This document shows positions 24,572 through 32,090 of a stretch of DNA of 64,000 nt, piece after piece. The stretch comes from an archaeon (lineage in GTDB: Archaea > Nanobdellota > Nanobdellia > Woesearchaeales > GW2011-AR9): contig JABHSG010000001.1 of assembly GCA_018697095.1 (NCBI GenBank), positions 224,491 through 288,490 on the forward strand, read 5' to 3'. How positions within the stretch are numbered: the first letter of the stretch is position 1; the number at the start of each line of letters is the position of its first letter. Position numbers and translations under genes: made by a program. The notes under the pieces were generated by a model. It did not search any database. It was given only the letters and a program-made list of their open reading frames with translations, and was not told where the DNA came from.

Positions 24572-25294
24572 ATGCCCCCACCACTACCAATTGGTCCAAG
24601 TACAGCCGCAAAAATATCTCAATTAATTGTTATTAATCTAATTTACACTGTAATAATTGCAGTTCTCGCACTCTATGTTTTTTTTAAAACAAAATTAGCA
24701 TACACACTTACAAAACACAAAGGGATCCTTTACTTTCGTTTAAGTTTTCTTTTTTTAGCAATCATGTTCATTATCAGGTTAGCCACCCGCCTTTTGTTCG
24801 AAATCAATAGGACTACTTCACTTCACATCCCACTTCACAAATGGACTTTCTTGGGGCTTGCTCTTTCAGGTATTCTTTCACTAATATGTCTTCTCTACAG
24901 CCTTTTATGGCATATTTTTGAACCAACTGAAGACAAAGACCACGCCCCACTTGTATTAATTGGGATCGCACTAATACTTTCATTTCTTGCAATTCAAGGA
25001 AGAGCCTTCAACACCTTAGTTGGGATTATTATCGTTTCATTTATTGCTTGTTTTATTATCAAATGGGTTAGTACAACAAAAAAGAAATGGTTCTGGAAAA
25101 CAGGCACAATTTATCTTAGCTTTTTTGTATTCTGGATGCTCAATTTGTACACAGTTATGCTTGCAAATCAACGTGTTCTTCTAAGAGCTCCAATTTTCAT
25201 TGGTTCCACTCTTCTATTCCTTTTTATCGCCTACAAAGTGCACTGTCACTTCCCAAACCTTAGCAAAAAAAATAGCAAAAAATCCAAAAAATAA
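24572..25294 (+). CDS. Polytopic membrane protein, unknown function
   Basis: The 240-residue protein has about seven hydrophobic segments, a short Pro-rich N-terminus and a lysine-rich end (KKNSKKSKK). The seven-segment layout resembles sensor-type 7TM domains that sit before histidine kinases, but no signalling domain follows. A winged-helix protein is encoded 42 bases downstream in the same direction, so the two may form a sensor and regulator pair. Function is not assigned. Confidence 0.55.
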   Translation: MPPPLPIGPSTAAKISQLIVINLIYTVIIAVLALYVFFKTKLAYTLTKHKGILYFRLSFLFLAIMFIIRLATRLLFEINRTTSLHIPLHKWTFLGLALSGILSLICLLYSLLWHIFEPTEDKDHAPLVLIGIALILSFLAIQGRAFNTLVGIIIVSFIACFIIKWVSTTKKKWFWKTGTIYLSFFVFWMLNLYTVMLANQRVLLRAPIFIGSTLLFLFIAYKVHCHFPNLSKKNSKKSKK

Positions 25295-25336
25295 CTGTCA
25301 AAATCAATGTGTGTAAAATAGAGTGACAATATAATA

Positions 25337-25627
25337 ATGGTTCAAAAACGAAGTCGATTAGAATTAATCTACGACATATTAGATGTAATCCGCTCCAAAG
25401 GAAAAGGTGGTGTGATCAAGCCAACGCCACTGCTAAGATTCGCTAATCTCTCTACCCAACGTTTTGAAAAATATGTAAAAGAATTAGAAGAAAAACAGTT
25501 CATTGAACACCTAACAGAAACTAAAAAAAAGAAAACTAAAAAATTCATCAAGATCACGGATCAAGGTCTAAACTACTTAGAAAAATACCAAGCAATCAAA
25601 GACTTTATTGATGACTTTGACCTTTAG
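25337..25627 (+). CDS. Winged-helix DNA-binding protein
   Basis: A 96-residue archaeal winged-helix protein of HTH_45 type. Helices are visible in RLELIYDILDVIRSKG, PTPLLRFANLSTQRFEKYVKELEEKQFI (the recognition region), and the wing strand KTKKFIKITDQGLNYLEKYQ. Such proteins act as small transcription regulators. It follows the 7-segment membrane protein and ends in a convergent intergenic region holding an RNA candidate. Confidence 0.75.
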   Translation: MVQKRSRLELIYDILDVIRSKGKGGVIKPTPLLRFANLSTQRFEKYVKELEEKQFIEHLTETKKKKTKKFIKITDQGLNYLEKYQAIKDFIDDFDL

Positions 25628-25657
25628 AATATAACTAACTACACTAAAGACTTCTAT

Positions 25658-25765
25658 GCATGCTCATCAGTTACTACCGTCGGCTATAAGTAAGCCATTG
25701 TGTTCACATAATCATTGCACGTTGCACAAGTCCCCATCGGCCAATGACCCACGGAAAATATAATA
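25658..25765 (+). ncRNA. Structured ncRNA candidate between convergent genes
   Basis: This interval lies 3' of both neighbouring genes, so it is not a leader. It is clearly more GC-rich than its surroundings and can be closed by CCGTCGG (25677-25683) with CCCACGG (25748-25754), one mismatch. Inside are GGCT-ATAAGTA-AGCC, a 6-bp ATTGTG/CATAAT stem with a TTCA loop, and TGCA-CGT-TGCA. A TATA-like GAATATAAC at 25627-25635 would start a plus-strand transcript near 25658. No C/D, H/ACA, 5S, SRP or tRNA signature was found. Confidence 0.45.
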
Positions 25766-25810
25766 CTAAATAAACTACCTACAATAAAAACCTATGCAAC
25801 AAAACACACA

Positions 25811-26251
25811 TTATTTCTTCAAATATGGAGTTAATGCATTATCAAGTAAATCCAAAAATGCATGAATTTTTCCAAGGTCCTTATGTGCAGAAGAAAACTT
25901 ACCTAATTTCAATTTAACTAATGCCTCTGTAAACATCTCGCTAAGCAGATTGATTTGTGTTTCCATTTGAGGAAAAACTCTTTTTTCTAAAACTCCAGGT
26001 TTAGTGACATATCTTTTATTAGCATTTGGTTTCAAATAAATTCCAAAAATCCTACCGATAGAATCTGAATGTTCAATAAATCTTTTAGATGATTCATTAA
26101 GATTTTGAAAATGTTTATCGTCTTTACTTTTAATTAACTTTAACTCCTTAACAATGTTACGTGCTAATTTTATTTGTGCTTTAAAAATCAAATGAAATTT
26201 AATAAAATCCACATCATTTAAAGAACCAACAATACTTTGATCTTCTGCCAT
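25811..26251 (-). CDS. Helical protein of unknown function, cotranscribed with PAN
   Basis: A 146-residue soluble, mostly alpha-helical protein with no recognised domain. It begins MAEDQSIVGSLNDVDF and holds several amphipathic helices (IKFHLIFKAQIKLARNIVKEL, PQMETQINLLSEMFTEALVKL). AGGT lies seven bases before the ATG and the gene follows the PAN stop by eight bases, so it is probably cotranscribed and might be a proteasome-linked partner. That link rests only on position. Confidence 0.55.
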   Translation of the reverse strand: MAEDQSIVGSLNDVDFIKFHLIFKAQIKLARNIVKELKLIKSKDDKHFQNLNESSKRFIEHSDSIGRIFGIYLKPNANKRYVTKPGVLEKRVFPQMETQINLLSEMFTEALVKLKLGKFSSAHKDLGKIHAFLDLLDNALTPYLKK

Positions 26252-26259
26252 TTGCTAAC

Positions 26260-27498
26260 CTATCCAAAAATTACATGCTCTTCATCATCAGATTCTTCAC
26301 GTGAAGCAACTTTCTCAATTGCATGTTCAAAATCATGCATGTTAACTTTATCACTATCACGTCGAATTGCGAAATATCCTGCTTCAGTGCACACAGCCTT
26401 TAGTTCAGCCCCACTAAATCCTTCAGTATCTGATGCTAATTTAGCAATAGAAATTTTAGATTTGCCCATTCTTTTGGTATGAATTTTCAATATTTCACGA
26501 CGAGCTTCATCATTTGGAAGTCCAATTTCAATCATTCTATCGAACCTTCCTGGACGCATGATAGCTGGATCCAAAATATCCTTTCGATTAGTCGCTGCAA
26601 TTATTTTTACATCACCTAGAGACTTGAAACCGTCAAGTTCTGCAAGTAATTGCATGAAAGTCCGATTAACTTCTCGCTCTCCACTTGTTCCCATTGGAAG
26701 CCTAGCGGACGCAAGTGCATCAACTTCATCAATAAACAAAATAGTAGGTGCACGTGCACGAGCAAGTGAAAAGATTTCTTTAACAAGTTTTGATCCTTCA
26801 CCAATAAATTTCTGTACCAGTTCTGAACCAGTTACTTCAATAAAAGTAGCGTTAGTAGCAGCTGCAACAGCTTTTGCAAGCATTGTCTTTCCAGTCCCTG
26901 GAGGTCCATGTAACAAAATTCCTTTTGGAGGATTAATCCCAAGTTTCACAAACAATTCTGGCTTAAGCATTGGAAGTTCAATAACTTCTTTAATCTCTTG
27001 AACTACATCATCAAGGCCACCAATTTCTTTCCATTGAGTACTTGGCTTTTCCACAATAACATACTTCTCAACATCAACGCCACCATTTTGTGCAACTTTA
27101 CCAACAACATTTAATGTTTTTTGCTCAACAAGAACAGTATCACCTATTTCTAAGTCATTTATATTCATTGAAACTGTTGAATAGAATCTATTCCCGTTAC
27201 TAAGTTTGATAACTGCGTGGCCACCTTCAAAAATAGATACCACATCAGCAACAAGTAGTGATGGTTTTTTTAGATGTTGTAATTCAGTATGAGTTTTATT
27301 AAAAAGTGCTTTTAGAAGTGAACTCTCTTCTTCCATTTTACGAAGAGTCATATGAAGGTTATCATTTTCTTGTTCTAATTTAGCATAATCACCCTCAGAT
27401 ACAAAAGTTTCATCAGATTCACTAGTTGCTCCCAAGCTTTCATCTAAAACATCGGCCCTTACTGCCTGCGTATTATCATTTTTACTACTGTTTGCCAT
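26260..27498 (-). CDS. pan: Proteasome-activating nucleotidase (PAN), AAA ATPase
   Basis: A 412-residue hexameric unfoldase that feeds proteins to the 20S proteasome. Order: N-terminal coiled coil (YAKLEQENDNLHMTLRKMEEESSLL), OB-type ring domain (VADVVSIFEGGHAVIKL), then AAA module with Walker A GPPGTGKT, pore loop KFIGEG, Walker B ILFIDEVDA and arginine fingers RPGRFDR. The C-terminus reads VIFG, so the docking HbYX motif is replaced by Hb-Phe-X. AGGGGG sits nine bases before ATG 27498, with a TATA box about 45 bases upstream. Confidence 0.93.
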   Translation of the reverse strand: MANSSKNDNTQAVRADVLDESLGATSESDETFVSEGDYAKLEQENDNLHMTLRKMEEESSLLKALFNKTHTELQHLKKPSLLVADVVSIFEGGHAVIKLSNGNRFYSTVSMNINDLEIGDTVLVEQKTLNVVGKVAQNGGVDVEKYVIVEKPSTQWKEIGGLDDVVQEIKEVIELPMLKPELFVKLGINPPKGILLHGPPGTGKTMLAKAVAAATNATFIEVTGSELVQKFIGEGSKLVKEIFSLARARAPTILFIDEVDALASARLPMGTSGEREVNRTFMQLLAELDGFKSLGDVKIIAATNRKDILDPAIMRPGRFDRMIEIGLPNDEARREILKIHTKRMGKSKISIAKLASDTEGFSGAELKAVCTEAGYFAIRRDSDKVNMHDFEHAIEKVASREESDDEEHVIFG

Positions 27499-27589
27499 TA
27501 GAATATGCCCCCTAAGTGACAGATACACACAAATATCCTTTTTAAAGCTATCTAAACAAAAATCAATTCAAAAAATACTTTAGAAATCT

Positions 27590-27769
27590 CTAAAAGAAAT
27601 TGAATAAACTAGAGATACGAACTCCAAACAAAAAATATACTAAAGCTAAAAATAATAAAACAAAAATTAAAAATTTAAATGTCCAGCCAAGAAGTTTTAC
27701 AAATAATTTGAAAATCAGTAAACAAATAGCTACAATTACAACCAAATACACAATTGTCATTATATCCAT
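27590..27769 (-). CDS. 59-residue two-segment membrane protein
   Basis: The stretch encodes MDIMTIVYLVVIVAICLL, then a short KLFVKLLGWT link and a second hydrophobic stretch FLIFVLLFLALVYFLFG, ending GVRISSLFNFF. Two hydrophobic helices with a basic link suggest an integral membrane hairpin. GGTG precedes the ATG by about eight bases. The opposite-strand frame is lysine/asparagine-rich and implausible. It lies between MscS and PAN. Function unknown. Confidence 0.6.
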   Translation of the reverse strand: MDIMTIVYLVVIVAICLLIFKLFVKLLGWTFKFLIFVLLFLALVYFLFGVRISSLFNFF

Positions 27770-27832
27770 TTTCTATTCACCATTATTCCTAAATTTACAT
27801 CTCACTAATTAAGCACCCTATGAACATTATTA

Positions 27833-28900
27833 TTATTTACTTTTAATCAAATGTACAGTACGCGTAGGATATGGAATTCCAATTTTCGCCTTATTCAAAG
27901 CATCATAAATTAATTTTGTAGCTTCAACTTTTTTCGCATGAGAATCTTTCCAGCTACCAACCCAAAAAAATGCCTTAAAGTCTAATGCACTATCCCCCAT
28001 ATTCAAAAATACAGCAGCAGGTGCAGGATCTTCTAAAAGCCCATCCATTGTAGACAAAGCTCCTAAAACTACTTTTTGCACTTTCTCTACTTTAACTCCA
28101 TACTCCACTCCAAACGGAACATAAACTCGCACTTTCGCATTAGGTTTTGTATAATTGTGAACATTTGAATTTGCTAAATATCCATTTGGAACAGTAATCA
28201 CTTCATTATCATAAGTACGAACTTTTGTAGACCGTAAACTGATATCAAGCACTTCTCCAACCTCGCCAGAATCAAGTCTTATTTTGTCACCAATTTTAAT
28301 TGCTCCATCGATAAGTAAACTAACTCCACCCAAAATATTTTTCAAACTATCTTGAAGTGCCATTCCTAGTACAATTCCTGCAATCCCAGCTCCTGCTAAG
28401 TAAGGAGTAATGTCTATTTCCCAAATTGACATCACCCATAAAATCCCAATAATCCAAAAGATCACTACAGAAAACTTATGTATTAATGGAAGTAAAACAT
28501 CATCAAGGTTACTTTTAGTTCGCTTGCTAACTACTGATCCCCAACCATACAAAAATACATCAACAACTCGTAGCATTAAGTAAACAAAAGCAATTGCACT
28601 TAGTGAACCTACTATCTGCGTAGAAATTCCTTCTAAACCAAGATGGATTACAGAAAGTCTAAGCCCTTGTACTAAAATTAACCAAAAAAGTGGACTACGT
28701 GTTTTCTCAAATAACACATCATCAACATCAGTTTTAGTTTTTGCCGCAAGCTTTTCAAACACTTTAGAAAACATTAGTAGTAGTAGCCAAGCAAGTATCC
28801 CAGTAGCAACAAGAATCAAAAGAGCAGCTAACCAACTGTTAGATAGAAAACCCATGCCAACAACACTCACTTGTAACCAATCAATAAATTCTAAAGTCAT
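27833..28900 (-). CDS. MscS-family mechanosensitive channel
   Basis: A 355-residue small-conductance channel that releases solutes on osmotic downshock. About five N-terminal membrane segments precede the pore helix, which has the family's Ala/Gly pattern (GAGIAGIVLGMALQDSLKNILGG), the beta domain (IKIGDKIRLDSGEVGEVLDISLRSTKVRTYDNEVITVPNGYL) and a cytoplasmic C-terminal domain. The extra N-terminal segments place it in the longer MscS subgroup. Standing alone, it is followed by the SprT-like gene further along the minus strand. Confidence 0.9.
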   Translation of the reverse strand: MTLEFIDWLQVSVVGMGFLSNSWLAALLILVATGILAWLLLLMFSKVFEKLAAKTKTDVDDVLFEKTRSPLFWLILVQGLRLSVIHLGLEGISTQIVGSLSAIAFVYLMLRVVDVFLYGWGSVVSKRTKSNLDDVLLPLIHKFSVVIFWIIGILWVMSIWEIDITPYLAGAGIAGIVLGMALQDSLKNILGGVSLLIDGAIKIGDKIRLDSGEVGEVLDISLRSTKVRTYDNEVITVPNGYLANSNVHNYTKPNAKVRVYVPFGVEYGVKVEKVQKVVLGALSTMDGLLEDPAPAAVFLNMGDSALDFKAFFWVGSWKDSHAKKVEATKLIYDALNKAKIGIPYPTRTVHLIKSK

Positions 28901-28942
28901 AATTATTTCCTCAACAATTCCTTATCCCAATACATTATAAAA

Positions 28943-29791
28943 CTAATCTAAAAAATCAATCAACCTACCAAGCATCCCTTTTCTCCCACTTTGCTTCTTT
29001 TGTTTTCTAGCCCCAAATTTTCTAGAAACACCAGCCTTACCTCTACGACTCTTTAATTCGTAAGCTGCAATATGTCTCTCAATTTTTTTCTCAACCAAAT
29101 CTTTAGAAGGGTACAAATTCTCAGCGCGCTTAAACGCAGGTGTATGAGTATGAGTTCGTCCATTTTTACAATGAAACCCATGCACCTTATGCAAAAGCTC
29201 ATGATACATTAGTAAATCAAGAATCTCTGGAGCAACCTCAGTTCCGTCACTAGCACCAACTTGTTTACCACTTGCCTTAAACACAGTACTCACAGAAATC
29301 GTATCAGTATGAAAATTATAAGATGCCAATTTACGTACAGAATCACTTCCCCACACTAATTTAGGCTCATCCACAAGTTCTCCAAAAAACTGTAAATTTA
29401 CCCGATTAAAACTTTCTAAAAGTACAGAACAATTATCACTTGTATCTACAGTAGCACTAGCAATAGATGGGATTTGTTTACAAAAGTCATTATACAAATC
29501 TATGTTAAAAGTCCTTGGGCGCTGTGAAGAATTGCCTTTGTAAAACATCCGAACCAGTAAATGCTGAATTAAACCAATTTTAATCTCTTTATCAACATTC
29601 TTCCAATTCAAATTATACTTAATCACAAGTTTGCGTCCATGCAAACTGATATTAGCATTATAATCTCCAAGCCTACGATTATACTCTTCACGTACTAAAA
29701 AATCGTGCACTCGCCGATCACTCTCTCCCCATAAGCGAATCCATGCTTCATGCACTAAAGAGTCAAAAACCATAGTATCAAAAGAACCCAT
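28943..29791 (-). CDS. SprT-like zinc metallopeptidase domain protein
   Basis: The 282-residue soluble protein has a zincin motif MYHELLHKVHG (HELLH) and a downstream HTPAFKRAEN with a histidine at a spacing used by SprT-like and WLM-type zincins for the third ligand. The N-terminal about 190 residues match nothing I recognise, and the C-terminus is strongly basic (SRKFGARKQKKQSGRKG), hinting at nucleic-acid binding. A SprT-type role in DNA-protein crosslink repair is possible, but unproven. A TATA box 26 bases before the ATG supports this start. Confidence 0.62.
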   Translation of the reverse strand: MGSFDTMVFDSLVHEAWIRLWGESDRRVHDFLVREEYNRRLGDYNANISLHGRKLVIKYNLNWKNVDKEIKIGLIQHLLVRMFYKGNSSQRPRTFNIDLYNDFCKQIPSIASATVDTSDNCSVLLESFNRVNLQFFGELVDEPKLVWGSDSVRKLASYNFHTDTISVSTVFKASGKQVGASDGTEVAPEILDLLMYHELLHKVHGFHCKNGRTHTHTPAFKRAENLYPSKDLVEKKIERHIAAYELKSRRGKAGVSRKFGARKQKKQSGRKGMLGRLIDFLD

Positions 29792-29836
29792 AAAAATTCA
29801 AGAAACTAAGAAGATAAAAAACTTCTGATCAAATAA

Positions 29837-31975
29837 TTACTCATAACTATAACACACAGGCATTCCTTCAATTTCTCCAGCAGTTGAAGTTCTCCAAAGT
29901 TCAGACCCATCAAAAGTATCTAAAGCAATCATTTGCCCCATTTCATTTCCAAAAAACAATTTACTATCACAGATTGTAGGTATACTTCTAATCTCAGCAC
30001 CACTATCATAGCTCCAAAAAAAGGCACCTGTTTCAGCAGCAAGGGCATACAAATTCCCATCATCAGATCCAAAATAAACAATTCCTCCTTCAACTAAAGC
30101 TTTGTCCCATATAGTTCCTACATTCTCATACTCCCATTCTATAGAGATTCCACTAGAATCAACTTCTGCCATGTAATATGAGTTTCCAGAACCAAGATAT
30201 AATCTCCCTTCTTGAACTTTAATAGCATAAATAGTAGATCCAAAATCTTCACTCCAAAGCAAATCTCCTAATTCAAAATCAAAAGCATACAAAATCCCAC
30301 TAATATCTACAACATACAAAACATCACTATCTCCACTAAGTGAACTTATTTCGCTAGCACTCAAAAAGTCATAACTCCATTCCAATTCAGCATAATCATC
30401 TGAACTATCTCCTGAAGTTCCAGCATCATCAACACTCGACACATCATAGGCATATAACCTTGGATAATCACTAATCACAAAAAGATTATTATCAATAAGA
30501 ACTGTTTCTCCAAAAGATTCTGAAGACATAGCTGGGTCTAATGCCCAACTCAAAAAACCGAGCTCTTTATCATAACTTTTTAATTGAGTTGAACCACTAT
30601 AAATTAATTCGGTCCCATAAGACCCAATTGAAGTTGAACCAGTACTACTCGCAAGCTCAATACTTCCTTCATCATCACTACTAAAACTTAAATCACTAAA
30701 ATCATATTCACGTAATCCTTCATCAGAAAAATACAATTTTTCACCAACAACTTCTGCTTCAAAATCACCACTAATTCCTTCTAAATATGTGTTTTGAATA
30801 ATTGTTCCATCATCAGTATCAAAAACATAAAAATGTTCATCTTCAGAAGTAGTAACAACCACAGAGCCAGTAAAATCAAATTCCACATCTAATTCAGAAC
30901 TAACTTCATACGCATCAGTCCAATCAGTATTGAAAAAATGTTCCCAAGAATCCATTCCTTCGTCATAACCAGTTTCGCAAGATTCTATTAAATCTTCACA
31001 AAATCCTTGGTCTTCTAAAATTTCTTCAATTTCTATTTGACTAATAGTATAAAAGTCAAAAAATACACTACCAACATCATCTTCATTCCTAAACAGATTA
31101 GAGATATAATAGATGTTATCACTTAGGTCAGAATCTGTATAATAGTTTCCCGCGCAACCATAGTTATCTTTATTCTCTTCTAATCTTGCTTCAGTTTCAT
31201 CTATGTATTCTTGATATACTTCTAACTCTCTTTCATCAATCAAGGAATCAGTAAGTAATGTGGCCTTCACATCATTTAAACCATTAACTTCATTTGTAAA
31301 ATCAATGTAGCACTGAACACTTACTTCTTCGATATAACCTTTTTTGTGGTTTTCAAAATCAAGTGCAGTGTTATAAAAATCACTTAATAACAATGGATAA
31401 TCAAATTCTTCTTGAACTGCTTCCAAATAAAATTGAAAACCATACTCTTCTTCATATCTATGGGCAGCTATGCCTGACAAACTATAATGTGGGCTAGTTA
31501 CAAATCCCATCAAAAAATGAGAGCCTTCATGTGGCAAACAACTAAATATTTCTTCATCACCTAAATCATATCTATCTATATTAATGCAAATTCTGTCAGT
31601 TGCTGAATCAGCAAAGCAAGCAGTTTCAGAATAGTATTCACCACCATCATAATATCCACAAAAATCTTCATTAGCATGTAATTGCCAAAGTAAATCAAAA
31701 ATATCATCAAATTCTGATTCAAATCGCGAATACCCTACTCTCGCATCGGCATCAAATAACTTATCAGAATATGCTTTTTCTGCGAAATCTATAACTGTCC
31801 CACTAAGAAGCTCTGCGCGAATAATTTGAACTTCAAGAGTATCATAATAACTTTCAGAAAAACTCACTGCCTCAAAAGAATATTTTCCTACATCTCGGCA
31901 AGACATTATCAAAAGTGAGCTAAGTAAAATCATAAAAACAATAAGCAGTTTTTGTTTAAGACCATACCTCACCAT
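29837..31975 (-). CDS. Lipoprotein with HExxH domain and PQQ-type beta-propeller (copy 2)
   Basis: A 712-residue secreted protein. A signal sequence ends in a lipobox-like LIMSC (Cys26), so the mature protein is probably lipid-anchored outside the cell. The first about 360 residues contain CLPHEGSHFLMG (HExxH at 149-153), a metallopeptidase motif, with paired cysteines around it. Residues about 375-712 are PQQ/WD-like blades (GNLYALAAETGAFFW, MGQMIALDTFDGSELW), a propeller used for protein binding. The start is set by a TATA box at 31995-32003, about 25 bases upstream. It is the tandem paralogue of 32091-34241. Confidence 0.68.
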   Translation of the reverse strand: MVRYGLKQKLLIVFMILLSSLLIMSCRDVGKYSFEAVSFSESYYDTLEVQIIRAELLSGTVIDFAEKAYSDKLFDADARVGYSRFESEFDDIFDLLWQLHANEDFCGYYDGGEYYSETACFADSATDRICINIDRYDLGDEEIFSCLPHEGSHFLMGFVTSPHYSLSGIAAHRYEEEYGFQFYLEAVQEEFDYPLLLSDFYNTALDFENHKKGYIEEVSVQCYIDFTNEVNGLNDVKATLLTDSLIDERELEVYQEYIDETEARLEENKDNYGCAGNYYTDSDLSDNIYYISNLFRNEDDVGSVFFDFYTISQIEIEEILEDQGFCEDLIESCETGYDEGMDSWEHFFNTDWTDAYEVSSELDVEFDFTGSVVVTTSEDEHFYVFDTDDGTIIQNTYLEGISGDFEAEVVGEKLYFSDEGLREYDFSDLSFSSDDEGSIELASSTGSTSIGSYGTELIYSGSTQLKSYDKELGFLSWALDPAMSSESFGETVLIDNNLFVISDYPRLYAYDVSSVDDAGTSGDSSDDYAELEWSYDFLSASEISSLSGDSDVLYVVDISGILYAFDFELGDLLWSEDFGSTIYAIKVQEGRLYLGSGNSYYMAEVDSSGISIEWEYENVGTIWDKALVEGGIVYFGSDDGNLYALAAETGAFFWSYDSGAEIRSIPTICDSKLFFGNEMGQMIALDTFDGSELWRTSTAGEIEGMPVCYSYE

Positions 31976-32090
31976 AAACAAATAAAACAAAAATGATTAT
32001 AAATAAGTTTTGTTTAATACTACATACAAAACAAAAATAATTCTTATAAAATAAAATGGAAATGCATCAAAATAATTATTTAAGAAATAA

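Noticed and set aside
25660..25680. Hammerhead-like CUGAUGA on the minus strand
   Set aside because: The core needs a stem II followed by GAAA; here only GAAG occurs, without a stem II. The C/D-box reading also fails because no D box follows.
27600..27812. Plus-strand frame with Lys/Asn-rich product
   Set aside because: The minus strand encodes a clean two-helix membrane protein with a ribosome binding site over the same bases.
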